A DNA stretch of 64,000 nucleotides from Clostridia bacterium (GTDB taxonomy: Bacteria; Bacillota; Clostridia; Christensenellales; Pumilibacteraceae): contig JAAVYI010000038.1 of NCBI GenBank assembly GCA_022791055.1, positions 1 through 64,000 of the forward strand, given 5' to 3'. The notes beneath the pieces were generated by a model, which saw only the letters and a program-made list of their open reading frames with translations, was not told the DNA's origin and made no database searches. The first letter of the stretch is position 1, and each line of letters begins with the position of its first letter. This document shows, piece by piece, positions 55,059-63,939 of the stretch. The translations under genes and the position numbers were made by a program.

Positions 55059-56036
55059 CTACGGGATAACGATATAACAGAGATATTCGGCCGGTTGATA
55101 CCGTTCGTCGCCCGTGTAGGTGAAAGACGCCAAATAGAGACCGGATGTCTTAGGATAATAAGGTAAATTCCAATCATTTGGGTCACGAGATCGCTCCAAA
55201 TACGGATAGTACTCATTCAGCTTTGCGAAGTATCCTCTGATATGCGGTTCTGGGGCGATGGCGAATAGTGGAAACATGGGGTTTAGCACGGTTTCACCCT
55301 TTTGGTTGTATACGCCGATACGGGGCAAGTATTTGTTTTCGGCGGTGATACCCTGTTTCATGATAAAAAGGTCGCGGCCGTCGACATCGGTCAGTTTTGT
55401 ATAGTCGTCCGATTCTTCCGCGCGCAAGCTGACCGTTTCGCGGTCGTCGCCTTTGATATGGATATCTATTGTGAAAATAGTGTCCTGTGTGAACGATGCG
55501 TCCGGATTATGCGGGTAGGGGAAAGCAGGACAACGAAATTTCAGACGATGAAGGCCGGGGATCCGTTGTAATTGATAACAGTTGCGGTAGTCAAACGTTT
55601 GATCCGGCAGTTGTTCATCATAAATATCGTGTATTGGGTCGACATATTTCCATTGGTTATCGTCTTGCTGAATGGCATAACCGTAGAAAGAGGTGCCGAA
55701 CTCGGTACGGTCGGCTTCGTTTTCTTCCATTGGGGCATAGGAAACATTTCGGTAGGGTGAGGTTTCATTGATGATATAAAATCGAATGGAAACTTGAACG
55801 CTCGGGCAGCCGTCGACGTCCAATAGGACATACGGAACATCTTGCGTGAGTGCATGTTTGCCGTTTGGATCGGCGAGATAGCCTTGTATAGTTTTCCGTT
55901 CCGGCCACGCAGTCGAAACTTGATACGTCATACGAACGCTGTACTTGTCCGGCTCTTTCTTACACGCAGTCATAAGCCCCGTCACCGCGCCCAACAATAG
56001 AATGACCGCAAGCAGTTTACAAACAAATTTTTTCAT
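55059..56036 (-). CDS. Tandem lipoprotein paralogue 4
   Basis: 325 residues, lipobox Cys25 (LMTAC). Shares with its three sisters the central AEESDDYTKLTDVDGRDLF segment, IGVYNQKGETVLNPMFP and the C-terminal SFTYTGDERYQPAEYLCY strand. No named family; the C-terminus looks like an immunoglobulin-like sandwich. Start at 56036 behind GGAGGTATT; an in-frame ATG 39 bp upstream belongs to the duplicated leader. It directly precedes the giant gene, 46 bp away. Confidence 0.8.
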   Translation of the reverse strand: MKKFVCKLLAVILLLGAVTGLMTACKKEPDKYSVRMTYQVSTAWPERKTIQGYLADPNGKHALTQDVPYVLLDVDGCPSVQVSIRFYIINETSPYRNVSYAPMEENEADRTEFGTSFYGYAIQQDDNQWKYVDPIHDIYDEQLPDQTFDYRNCYQLQRIPGLHRLKFRCPAFPYPHNPDASFTQDTIFTIDIHIKGDDRETVSLRAEESDDYTKLTDVDGRDLFIMKQGITAENKYLPRIGVYNQKGETVLNPMFPLFAIAPEPHIRGYFAKLNEYYPYLERSRDPNDWNLPYYPKTSGLYLASFTYTGDERYQPAEYLCYIVIP

Positions 56037-56071
56037 AATAATACCTCCATATGATTTATGTTGCATAACCG

Positions 56072-56113
56072 TCAAAGCAGAACACTGCTTTTTCGGAGAG
56101 TCTTGTGTTTCAT
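56072..56113 (-). pseudogene. 13-codon relic of the giant gene's start (copy c)
   Basis: Encodes MKHKTLRKSSVLL then stop, behind its own GGAGGAAATA. The giant protein begins MKHKSLKKSSVLL. Lies between paralogues 3 and 4. After the TGA the sequence passes into the leader of paralogue 4. Confidence 0.8.
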
Positions 56114-56145
56114 CTGTATATTTCCTCCTTATAATAAATTACAAA

Positions 56146-57105
56146 TCATGGAATGACGACATAGCAAGTATAGTCGTCGGCTTGGTATAGTTCGTCGCCG
56201 GTATAGGTAAAAGAAACCAGGTACACTCCCGATTTTTCGGGGTATGAAACGCAGCTATATGCTAGACTTGAGTTAATGAAGGACATGGGGAGTTTATAAT
56301 ATTCGTTCATTTCTTCAAACCAGGCTTTCACATGCGGCGCCTCATATTTGGCATTGTATTCGGTAGGGAACATGGGATCCAGCACGGTTTCACCCTGTTG
56401 GTTATAAACGCCGATATGGGGTAAGAATTTGTCGTTACCAATGCCCTGTTTCATGATAAAAAGGTCGCGGCCGTCGATATTGGTCAGTTTGGTATAGTCG
56501 TCCGATTCTTCCGCGCGCAAAGTGACTGGCGCACGAGAATCACCCTTGATAGTGATATTCAGGTTAAAAGTTGCATCTATATTTCGGTTCGGGTAGTGAA
56601 ACCACAGTTGGTGGAGTCCTGCCACGCGTTGTAATTGATAATAGTTTGTATAATATGCGCCTGTGGTTTCAGGAACATCGGTATCGTAAATATCATGCGC
56701 GAACGTATGGTAAACGTCTCCGTCTTTTGTCGTTACCTGATATGCTAAGAAACAGTTATCATCGCGATAGGATATATATTCTTCATGGGGATAAAAGGTA
56801 TGGAGCTGGTTTTTTGTTATATTATATAGGCTGACTTCCCGTAGCGTGACACTTATGCGAGGACACCCATCTATATCCAAATCCAATGCAAGGCTTTCGC
56901 CATCTTTACCTATATATCCTTTTGTGTAGAGTTGCCGATAGGAAATATTACTTATTTCCGGCCATCTGGATTCGATGTTAAAATCCATTCTGACGGCATA
57001 CTGATCCGGTTCGGGTGATGTATCTTTCTTACATGCCGTCAGTACGCCCGTCAATGCGCCCAACAATAGAATGGCCGCAAGCAGTTTACAAACAAATTTT
57101 TTCAT
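56146..57105 (-). CDS. Tandem lipoprotein paralogue 3
   Basis: 319 residues, lipobox Cys25 (VLTAC). Closest to paralogue 1: both have KDTSPEPDQYAVRMDF after the lipobox, APHVKAWFxEMxEYY, and CVSYPEKSGVYLVSFTYTG. Start at 57105 with the same leader and SD as its sisters. Surface-exposed lipoprotein of unknown function. Confidence 0.8.
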   Translation of the reverse strand: MKKFVCKLLAAILLLGALTGVLTACKKDTSPEPDQYAVRMDFNIESRWPEISNISYRQLYTKGYIGKDGESLALDLDIDGCPRISVTLREVSLYNITKNQLHTFYPHEEYISYRDDNCFLAYQVTTKDGDVYHTFAHDIYDTDVPETTGAYYTNYYQLQRVAGLHQLWFHYPNRNIDATFNLNITIKGDSRAPVTLRAEESDDYTKLTNIDGRDLFIMKQGIGNDKFLPHIGVYNQQGETVLDPMFPTEYNAKYEAPHVKAWFEEMNEYYKLPMSFINSSLAYSCVSYPEKSGVYLVSFTYTGDELYQADDYTCYVVIP

Positions 57106-57140
57106 AATAATACCTCCATATGATTTATGTTGCGTAACAG

Positions 57141-57182
57141 TCAAAGCAGAACACTGCTTTTTCGGAGAGTCTTGTGTTTCAT
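57141..57182 (-). pseudogene. 13-codon relic of the giant gene's start (copy b)
   Basis: Same 14-codon sequence, with SD, as at 56072-56113. Between paralogues 2 and 3. Confidence 0.8.
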
Positions 57183-57214
57183 CGGTATATTCCTCCTTAT
57201 AATAAATTACAAAA

Positions 57215-58177
57215 CTATACGGGAACGCGCGGAATAATAACGTAGCATTTATATTCCGCGATTTGATAGGTTTCGTCGCCGGTGTAGGTAAAGTACACTA
57301 AGTAAATGCCGGCATCCTTAGGATAAAGTAACGGGGATATGATAGGCCGAGGTCGCGGTCGAGCCGTGTCCGGCAATAAATAATATTCGTCCATTTTTGT
57401 AAACCAACCTACGATTTGCGGCGCATTTTCCTTAGAATTGTATTCTAAGGGGAACATGGGTTCGAGTATCGTTTCTCCGGCTTGATTTTTGACACCGATC
57501 ATAGGCAAAAACTTATTATCTTTTAAGCCGTGTTTCATAATATACGCTTTATAATTTCCGACATCGAGCATATCGTAGTCGTTCGATTCTTCCACATATA
57601 GGTATGCCGGGGCGCGATCGTCGCCTTGGAGATTGATATTGATTTCGAACACGGTGAAGTATTCAAATCCGTAGGCCGAATCGCGGGGATACCAAAAATG
57701 AAGTTTGTGCAAGCCTTTTTTCGGATGTAATTGATATGAGTTTGCCATCATCGGAAAATCGGCAGAATCCGTCGAACCCAAATCGTAAGGATCTTGCGCA
57801 GGTTCGGTAAGGTTGCCGTCAATTAGGTATCTGCTAAAATATCGGGCGTTGTATGTATATTCTTCCGGCGGTTCAATCATTTTAACTACTTTTCCGGTTG
57901 TGTTGCCAATAACATAAAATCGGGTAGCGATAATCAATCGAGGACAGCCGGCGATGTTGTACGTGACGGTTGCATCGTTACTAGTCAATGTGGTTTTGGG
58001 ATCTAAATAATTGTGATGATATAAAACTTTATGATTCGGCCAGACCTCACTAATTCTGTATCCCATGGCTACGCTGTAAGTAGTCGTCTCCGGCTCTTTT
58101 TTACATGCCGTCAATACGCCGGTCAGCGCGCCCAACAATAGAATGACCGCAAGCAGTTTACAAACAAATTTTTTCAT
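57215..58177 (-). CDS. Tandem lipoprotein paralogue 2
   Basis: 320 residues, lipobox Cys25. The most divergent of the four: VEESNDYDMLDVGNYKAYIM replaces the common central segment and the end is VIIPRVPV. Shares the layout, the IGVKNQAGETILEPMFPLEY strand and the YFTYTGDETYQIAEYKCY strand. Leader and SD identical to those of paralogues 3 and 4. Confidence 0.8.
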   Translation of the reverse strand: MKKFVCKLLAVILLLGALTGVLTACKKEPETTTYSVAMGYRISEVWPNHKVLYHHNYLDPKTTLTSNDATVTYNIAGCPRLIIATRFYVIGNTTGKVVKMIEPPEEYTYNARYFSRYLIDGNLTEPAQDPYDLGSTDSADFPMMANSYQLHPKKGLHKLHFWYPRDSAYGFEYFTVFEININLQGDDRAPAYLYVEESNDYDMLDVGNYKAYIMKHGLKDNKFLPMIGVKNQAGETILEPMFPLEYNSKENAPQIVGWFTKMDEYYLLPDTARPRPRPIISPLLYPKDAGIYLVYFTYTGDETYQIAEYKCYVIIPRVPV

Positions 58178-58212
58178 AATAATACCTCCATATGATTTAT
58201 GTTGCATAACAG

Positions 58213-58254
58213 TCAAAGCAGAACACTGCTTTTTCGGAGAGTCTTGTGTTTCAT
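58213..58254 (-). pseudogene. 13-codon relic of the giant gene's start (copy a)
   Basis: Identical in coding sequence to copies b and c. Between paralogues 1 and 2. Confidence 0.8.
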
Positions 58255-58286
58255 CTGTATATTTCCTCCTTATAATAAATTACTAA

Positions 58287-59249
58287 TCATGGAATGACGA
58301 CATAGCAAGTATAATCGTCGGCTTGGTATAATTCGTTACCGGTATAGGTGAAAGAAACCAGGTATACGCCCGATTTTTCGGGGTATGAAACGCAGGTGTT
58401 GTGGGGTTGCGGCGCAACGAAATAGGGTAGCCGATAGTATTCATCCATTTCCGCAAACCAGGCTTTCACATGCGGGGCTTCGTATTGGGCATTGTATTCG
58501 GTAGGGAACATGGGATTCAGCACGGTTTCACCCCGTTGGTTATAAACGCCGATATGAGGTAGGAATTTATGATTGCTACTGATGCCCTGTTTCATGATAA
58601 AAAGGTCGCGGCCGTCGACATTGGTCAATTTGGTATAGTCGTCCGATTCCTCCGCGCACAACGTGACTGGCGCACGAGAATCACCCGTGAGATTGATATT
58701 CAAGGTAAAAACAGCAGCAATATCTTTGGATGGAAGTTGAAAATCCAGTCGGTGCAGTCCTGCGGCACGTTGTAACTGATAGCAATTTGGTCTAGCCGAG
58801 TCGGTATTGGCAGGTTCTTCTGAATCGTAGATGTCATAAGCCAAGTCTCGTGATTCATAACCGCCAGGCGGGTAAAAACGATAGCTTAGAAAATAATTAT
58901 ATATATGTCTGAATGAATATTCTTCACGTGGCTGAGGTAGGGCATAACACTTTTGTTGCGTAATATTATACAATTCAACATTTGTCAACGATACGTGTAT
59001 ACGCGGGCAGCCGTCCACGTCTAAGTTTAATTTGGTAATTGCATCTTCTCTATTTAGATAGCCTTTTGTATAAAGTGTATAACGATGTGCATCTGTTACT
59101 TCCGGCCACATAGACCAAATGCTGAAATCCATTCTGACGGCATACTGATCCGGTTCGGGTGATGTGTCTTTCTTACACGCCGTCAATACGCCCGTCAATG
59201 CGCCCAACAACAGAATGACCGCAAGCAGTTTACAAATCAACTTTTTCAT
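58287..59249 (-). CDS. Tandem lipoprotein paralogue 1
   Basis: 320 residues, lipobox Cys25 (VLTAC). First gene of the cluster in the direction of transcription. Unlike its sisters it has a different leader (GGGAGGAATG before the ATG) and no relic ORF upstream, so it marks the original 5' end. Promoter about 150 bp upstream. The common C-terminal sandwich ends YTCYVVIP. Confidence 0.82.
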   Translation of the reverse strand: MKKLICKLLAVILLLGALTGVLTACKKDTSPEPDQYAVRMDFSIWSMWPEVTDAHRYTLYTKGYLNREDAITKLNLDVDGCPRIHVSLTNVELYNITQQKCYALPQPREEYSFRHIYNYFLSYRFYPPGGYESRDLAYDIYDSEEPANTDSARPNCYQLQRAAGLHRLDFQLPSKDIAAVFTLNINLTGDSRAPVTLCAEESDDYTKLTNVDGRDLFIMKQGISSNHKFLPHIGVYNQRGETVLNPMFPTEYNAQYEAPHVKAWFAEMDEYYRLPYFVAPQPHNTCVSYPEKSGVYLVSFTYTGNELYQADDYTCYVVIP

Positions 59250-59398
59250 TACATTCCTCCCGTAATTTGATTGTGTATTTTCTTACTATTTATAAAATAA
59301 AGTTTATATAACTTTATCGTTCATGTGACTGCTTGTGCAAAAATATTTAACACAAGTCCCCTTATAAAAGCCGTTTACGAAAAAGGTATCTACTATTA

Positions 59399-59426
59399 TA
59401 ATAGCATGATAACTATTTTTTGTCAA
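59399..59426 (-). promoter_or_regulatory. Promoter of the lipoprotein/giant-protein cluster
   Basis: Minus-strand TTGACA near 59420-59425 with TATTAT 17 bp further (overlapping TATAAT 3 bp on). The long AT-rich leader of about 150 nt may carry regulation. Confidence 0.6.
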
Positions 59427-59479
59427 TACCCTATTTTTTTAATTTTTTCCATTCGTAAAAATTGCAGGGTTATATAAGG

Positions 59480-59498
59480 AAAAAGCCCCTTTCGGGGC
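59480..59498 (-). terminator. Terminator of the AEC transporter gene
   Basis: Minus strand: GCCCC GAAA GGGGC followed by TTTTT; about 155 bp after the stop. Confidence 0.65.
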
Positions 59499-59654
59499 GA
59501 AAAGAGATCGCTGCGTCGCGTTGCTCCTCGCAATGACAGCAGGAAGGCGCGCGCGATATGTCGGCAGTAGGTGGGAGACGACGGTAGGAAGGCGTATACA
59601 ATGGACGGACGCACTCATTGCGAGGCGTTCCGGCGAAGCAATCTCTTGCGGAGC

Positions 59655-60599
59655 TTATAACAGCAGCGCCAAAACGGGGAGCGTGGCAATAGACAGCATG
59701 GTACCCAGTAGAACGGTGTTGGCGGCGATGTCCTGCCCCTCGCCCAAGATTTCGGCGTAATTTTGCACCACGGCGGCGACGGGGCAGGCGCACATGATGA
59801 ACATGCACCATTTCAGTTCGGCGTCGATCGGCAGCAGCGTGAGCAGTCCCAACACGACGAGCGGGAACACGAGCTGATTGACGCCGACTGCCAAGTACGG
59901 CATCCAATGTGTAAACAGGCTTTTCAGCCGAATGGTCGCCAGCCGCATACCGAGTACCAACATGCACAGCGGCGTGGTCATTTTGCCCAAGATGTTTATC
60001 ATCGTTTCGATCTGCCCGAGCAGTTGGCCGTTCTGCGGGGCGATTTTGAATCCGGTCAGGAAGAACGGCAGCGACACGGCGACCGACAGCGTGGCGGGGT
60101 TTAAGCAGATTTTTTTGACGCTGATATATTTTTTGTCGCGCGTGATGATGGCGGACACCAACGTCCAGCCGAGCAAGTTCATCGACAGAAAGTACATCAT
60201 CGAGTAGACGGCGACGTTATTAGAGTCGGGGAATATGGCCTCGAGCAGCGGCACGCCCAAAAACGAGCAGTTCGACAGCGTGGTTGCGACTGTCGTGATC
60301 CGATAGCGCACGTCGTCCATGCGCTTATGAAACAGCAGATAGAAACCGCCGATAAACAACAGCTGCGCGGCGGTGATGATCCCCAAAAAGATCAGCAAGT
60401 TGATGCCGAGCGCTTTGGAGAAGTCGGCTTTATTGAACGAATACAGCGTCAGCGCGGGCTGGCAAACGTACATCAACACTTTGGAAAACGCGGGGATACT
60501 TTCGGGTTTGACCGCGCGCACCCGCACCAAAAGAAAGCCGGGTACGGCATACGCCAGCATGATGCCGACCATGATCAGCGTGGTGATAAATTCTCGCAT
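59655..60599 (-). CDS. AEC-family transporter
   Basis: 314-residue membrane protein of the auxin efflux carrier family, ten hydrophobic spans. Family segments CQPALTLYSF near residue 48, TTLSNCSFLGVPLLEAIFP, and a second half with KMTTPLCMLVLGMRLA. Bacterial members export or import malate, malonate or amino acids; the substrate is not readable. Start at 60599 behind GGAGGCG. Stands alone. Confidence 0.87.
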   Translation of the reverse strand: MREFITTLIMVGIMLAYAVPGFLLVRVRAVKPESIPAFSKVLMYVCQPALTLYSFNKADFSKALGINLLIFLGIITAAQLLFIGGFYLLFHKRMDDVRYRITTVATTLSNCSFLGVPLLEAIFPDSNNVAVYSMMYFLSMNLLGWTLVSAIITRDKKYISVKKICLNPATLSVAVSLPFFLTGFKIAPQNGQLLGQIETMINILGKMTTPLCMLVLGMRLATIRLKSLFTHWMPYLAVGVNQLVFPLVVLGLLTLLPIDAELKWCMFIMCACPVAAVVQNYAEILGEGQDIAANTVLLGTMLSIATLPVLALLL

Positions 60600-60741
60600 G
60601 TTCTTTCGCCTCCGCGCCGCAGGTAAAACCGCAGACGGCATTCAGTATACCACATCGGCGCAAACTTTTCAACAAATTCAGACGAAGAAATGACAAAAAC
60701 CGCCGCCGAATGATTGGGCGACGGTGGGCGGAGGATGAAAA

Positions 60742-61275
60742 TTACAGCTCGTTGATGTCGTCGATCAGGCCGCTGCGCAAGCGAAATTCGTAGCGACTGC
60801 CGTTGCCGTCGGCGTCGATCAAATAGACGTTGCCGCCGTTCTCGACCAGGTCTGTGAATCCGTCGAAGAATCCGGACAGCGCCGCGTCGGTGACCGATGC
60901 GGACAGTTCGGCGGTCAGCATGGCGCGCGCGGCTTTTACATTGCCGCTCGTTACGGCGCGGAAAAAGCGTTCGGACAGCGAGCGGGCTTCTTGCGGCGTT
61001 TCTTTGGCTGCGTATACATAATTATAGCGCGGTTTCATGCGCACATAGACGTGGGCGTCGGGTAGGCGATAGACGACCGTTTGTTTTTCGTTGGCATAGA
61101 CGCGGCCGCCCGACAGCTTGACCGTGTAAGGGTTATAAACGGCGTCTAAGGGAAACACGGTGACGTACAGCACACCGTCGGCGGTGTATTCGATTTCGCC
61201 TGCGTCCTCGAAAAACACACCGTTGATACTGAACACGGCCGGGAAGTCGGCCGTTATGTGATACAGCATATCCAT
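60742..61275 (-). CDS. Uncharacterised 177-residue protein
   Basis: No family recognised and no signal peptide. The first half is beta-rich (FPAVFSINGVFFEDAG, VLYVTVFPLD), like a PEGA- or carboxypeptidase-regulatory-type sandwich; the second half has helices and a final strand pair resembling an NTF2-like or DUF4878-type fold (SERFFRAVTSGNVKAARAML). No good SD before the ATG at 61275 or the one at 61269. Confidence 0.55.
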   Translation of the reverse strand: MDMLYHITADFPAVFSINGVFFEDAGEIEYTADGVLYVTVFPLDAVYNPYTVKLSGGRVYANEKQTVVYRLPDAHVYVRMKPRYNYVYAAKETPQEARSLSERFFRAVTSGNVKAARAMLTAELSASVTDAALSGFFDGFTDLVENGGNVYLIDADGNGSRYEFRLRSGLIDDINEL

Positions 61276-61398
61276 ACGATGATGTATATGAAAAAGTTTG
61301 AAAGAATATGTATAAAACCGATTAAAGCGGATATTATTTTACACGACAAGGACGGCGTACGCATAGCCGTTTGAATAGACGGAGGTTATTTATTATTT

Positions 61399-61983
61399 AT
61401 GGAAAACAACTGGACGATCACCGAAACAAAAGAACTGTTCGATTTGGCATACAAGGCCGCCGACAGCGGCAAGGGCTTGAGCTTTGCGTTCAATAAAATG
61501 GCGGCCAAATGCGGGCGCTCTCTTAACAGCGTGCGCAACTACTACTATTCGCAACTCAAGATGTTCACGCTCATTCCCGGGTTGGCCGACGATTTGGGGA
61601 TCAAGCTGGTGACCGGCCGTCGCGCCGAGTTCGAGACCTTTTCGGCGACCGAGATCGACGAACTGCTCGCGTACATTCTGACCGAAAAGGCCAAGGGCGT
61701 TTCGGTGCGCGCCGCCATTGCGACGTTGAGCGGGCAGGACGCCAAAAAAGCGCTGCGTTTGCAGAACAAGTATCGCAGTATGTTGGCGCACCACCCCAAA
61801 AAGGTGACGGCGGTTATGGACGACCTCGCTCGCCGCGGCGTACCGTACTTCAACCCGTACAAAAAGGCGGTCGTGGACAAAGAGGGCGCGCCCGACAACA
61901 TTCAGTTGCTGACCGAATACATTTCGCGCTTGGACGAGGGCGAGGCCGGCAGCTTCTTGAGCTTGATTAAAAAGTTGATGTAA
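61399..61983 (+). CDS. Myb/SANT-like DNA-binding protein, RsfA-like
   Basis: 194 residues. The N-terminus (WTITETKELFDLAYKA ... CGRSLNSVRNYYYSQLK) has the tryptophan and spacing of a Myb/SANT trihelix as in RsfA-type prespore regulators, though it lacks a close match. The remainder is helical. Preceded by GGAGG with a long 13-nt gap. Divergent from the 177-residue protein. A regulatory role is inferred. Confidence 0.55.
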   Translation: MENNWTITETKELFDLAYKAADSGKGLSFAFNKMAAKCGRSLNSVRNYYYSQLKMFTLIPGLADDLGIKLVTGRRAEFETFSATEIDELLAYILTEKAKGVSVRAAIATLSGQDAKKALRLQNKYRSMLAHHPKKVTAVMDDLARRGVPYFNPYKKAVVDKEGAPDNIQLLTEYISRLDEGEAGSFLSLIKKLM

Positions 61984-62081
61984 TAGTCCGAAAAAAATTT
62001 TGCGAGCGGGAGAGAATACTTTTTGCGGGTTGCGGCAATACTATCATTGGCAACGAAAAACTGCCAATAAGGAGAGGAATC

Positions 62082-62375
62082 ATGCAGACGCAAAACAAGA
62101 CCAACGCAAGCAAGAGCACGCAGAACAAGACTGCCGCCAAAACGCAGTCGAGCGCCTCGAACCGCGCGACGAAGTCGAGCAATACGCAGAACAAAACTTC
62201 TACTTGTTCGACCAAGAGCCGTAGCAACACTTCGGCCGCGACGCAGAACAAGACTTCGGCCTGCTCGACCAAGAGCCGCAGTAACAACACTTCGGCTTCG
62301 ACGCAGAACAAGACGCAAGCCAAAGCTACGTCGAACAAAAAGTCTTCGACTGCTACGAAGAGCGTAAAGGGCTAA
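62082..62375 (+). CDS. Low-complexity Lys/Thr/Asn/Ser repeat protein
   Basis: 97 residues composed almost only of K, T, N, S, Q and A, with three Cys-free-flanking repeats of the type TQNKTSxCSTKSRSN. No membrane span or signal. Net charge strongly positive. Strong SD (AAGGAGAGG) and a terminator right after it make it look like a real single gene. The make-up recalls histone-H1-like, DNA- or spore-coat-binding proteins, but no family is recognised. Confidence 0.6.
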   Translation: MQTQNKTNASKSTQNKTAAKTQSSASNRATKSSNTQNKTSTCSTKSRSNTSAATQNKTSACSTKSRSNNTSASTQNKTQAKATSNKKSSTATKSVKG

Positions 62376-62393
62376 GAAAAGCTACTTACCGAA

Positions 62394-62430
62394 AAAATAC
62401 CCGTCATGAGACTATCACGACGGGTATTTT
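62394..62430. terminator. Two-way intrinsic terminator
   Basis: AAAATACCCGTC (62394-62405), 13-nt loop, GACGGGTATTTT (62419-62430). Serves the repeat protein and convergent ppx. Confidence 0.9.
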
Positions 62431-62452
62431 GGTTTTTAGAGGGAACGGCGAA

Positions 62453-63310
62453 CTACCGTTTACCGTTTCGATATTGCAAATAGCCTTCGCAGTTGTCCGT
62501 TTCGCTGACCGTGACGGAGGAAAGGTGAAAGCGGTCGAAAATTCTATGAAAAATGAATGCGCCTTGCAAGATGATCTGCGCGCGCTTTTCGGAGAGCGCG
62601 GGGAAGCGTTCGACAAGGTCGCCGCCGCGTGCAAAGTCGGCGAGTAGCGCAGTTACGGCGTCGGCGGTCAGGCGGTGGCGGTGGACGCGCGCCGGGCGGT
62701 ATTCTTGCAGTCGCAAGTCGGCGGACGCGAGCGCAGTCGCCGTACCGCCGATCGCAACGACCGTTTGCGCATGAGACGGGTCGGGGAGACGGTCGAGCAG
62801 CGCGTCGACGGTTTTTTGCATGGCGTCGAAGTCGTTACCGGCCGCCGTTTTCAAACGTACCGCGCCGATCGGAATGCTGGCCGCGCGCTCGATCGTCTGC
62901 CCGATGCCGACGGCGATTTCGGTCGACGCGCCGCCGATGTCGATGACGGCCAAAGCGCCGGCTAAGCCGATCGTCGCGCCGCGGTAGCCGATTTCGGCCT
63001 CCGTTTCGGCGTCGAGAATGTCGACGGACAGACCGGTTTTCGCGCGGATCGCGGCGGCAAACTCGCGGCCGTTTTCAGCCGATCGCACCGCCTCGGTCGC
63101 AAATACATAGGTGTGCGCAGCCCCTGCGGCCACCGCTTGCGCATACAGTTCGTCGATCGCGGCCAATGTGCGCGCCATGCTCGCGTCGGTCAAGCGGTTG
63201 CCGCCTTCGCCTAAACGCGTGGCGATCAGTTGTTTGCGGTTGAGACCGTCTACCTTACTGTCCAGCATCAGGCGGACGGAATTGCTGCCGATGTCGATGA
63301 CTGCGTCCAT
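62453..63310 (-). CDS. ppx: Ppx/GppA phosphatase (exopolyphosphatase type)
   Basis: 285 residues, close to the short single-module form that has only the two ASKHA domains. N-terminal AVIDIGSNSVRLML phosphate loop, FATEAVRSAENG, ALAVIDIGGASTEIAVG and VVAIGGTATALA. Splits phosphate from polyphosphate or from pppGpp. Counterpart of ppk1 at 46 kb. SD AAGGAGAATCC. Confidence 0.88.
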   Translation of the reverse strand: MDAVIDIGSNSVRLMLDSKVDGLNRKQLIATRLGEGGNRLTDASMARTLAAIDELYAQAVAAGAAHTYVFATEAVRSAENGREFAAAIRAKTGLSVDILDAETEAEIGYRGATIGLAGALAVIDIGGASTEIAVGIGQTIERAASIPIGAVRLKTAAGNDFDAMQKTVDALLDRLPDPSHAQTVVAIGGTATALASADLRLQEYRPARVHRHRLTADAVTALLADFARGGDLVERFPALSEKRAQIILQGAFIFHRIFDRFHLSSVTVSETDNCEGYLQYRNGKR

Positions 63311-63330
63311 AGGATTCTCCTTATAGTATG

Positions 63331-63363
63331 AAACAAAAGACGCGGACGTAACGCGCCGCGTCT
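63331..63363 (-). terminator. Hairpin after the DivIC-like gene
   Basis: Minus strand AGACGCGG...CCGCGTCT followed by TTTT; sits between the DivIC-like gene and ppx, whose SD is only about 10 bp further, so read-through is possible. Confidence 0.55.
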
Positions 63364-63373
63364 GAAAAAATAC

Positions 63374-63661
63374 TTATTTCTTTTTGCCGACGAACGCCTC
63401 TTCGCCGCGGCCGATCATGTTGAGATATTCGCGGGCGAATGCGTCGATATATTCGTCGGTTTTGCGATAGTCGAGCGTTTCCTCGTTTTGTGCGATCAGC
63501 GCGTCCAATCGGTTCAACTCCGCTTCGAGCGCGCGCTTGCGCGTGTTGGTCGAGGCCAAGCGCACCAGGTTGACAATCAGCGCGGTGAGTAACAGTAGTA
63601 CAAAAATGACAGCCGCAACGACGATGATTTGCATGATCCGCACGCGATTTTCGTTGTTCAT
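63374..63661 (-). CDS. DivIC/FtsB-like septum formation initiator
   Basis: 95 residues: short cytoplasmic N-terminus, one membrane span (about 12-36), then a coiled coil (RKRALEAELNRLDALIAQNEE) and the family end DEYIDAFAREYLNMIGRGE. Divisome protein that binds FtsL/DivIB. Start at 63661 behind AAGGAGG. Next to ppx, an arrangement also seen in other Clostridia. Confidence 0.88.
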   Translation of the reverse strand: MNNENRVRIMQIIVVAAVIFVLLLLTALIVNLVRLASTNTRKRALEAELNRLDALIAQNEETLDYRKTDEYIDAFAREYLNMIGRGEEAFVGKKK

Positions 63662-63783
63662 GAAGTGCCTCCTTACTTGTACAAGCGTCGGCGCTTTAAG
63701 CGGCGCGCACCTGTCGCAAATAGTGTACCATATCCGCACGAAAAACGCAACCGAATTTTTTATAAAAAATTATGTCGAAACGT

Positions 63784-63812
63784 TTGACATTTGGCCGTAC
63801 AGCGATTATACT
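63784..63812 (+). promoter_or_regulatory. Promoter of the XRE-family gene
   Basis: TTGACA (63784-63789), 17-bp spacer, TATACT (63807-63812). The leader of about 125 nt contains two TTTAAAC/GTTTAGA-like near-inverted pieces (63825-63890) that could be an operator. Confidence 0.7.
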
Positions 63813-63939
63813 GTATATCGGTTTTCGGTTTAGCAATTTTAAACTTAATGTTTAGACAAAACTGACTCATTAAACCAAAAGTTCAGTTTTACTAAATCGA
63901 ACGGGCAGCCCTGTCGAGGACGGGCGGGAGGTGAAACGT

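Larger units (their letters stand above)
59250..59654. other. AT-rich spacer with promoter, terminator and palindromic repeat
   Basis: 59250-59470 is markedly AT-rich and holds the promoter of the lipoprotein cluster. 59501-59654 contains two facing pieces of a short palindromic repeat (AGAGATCGCTGCGTCGCG...CTCGCAATGACA and CATTGCGAGGCG...GAAGCAATCTC), unlike the TTTGTCA family. No gene seen. Confidence 0.6.
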
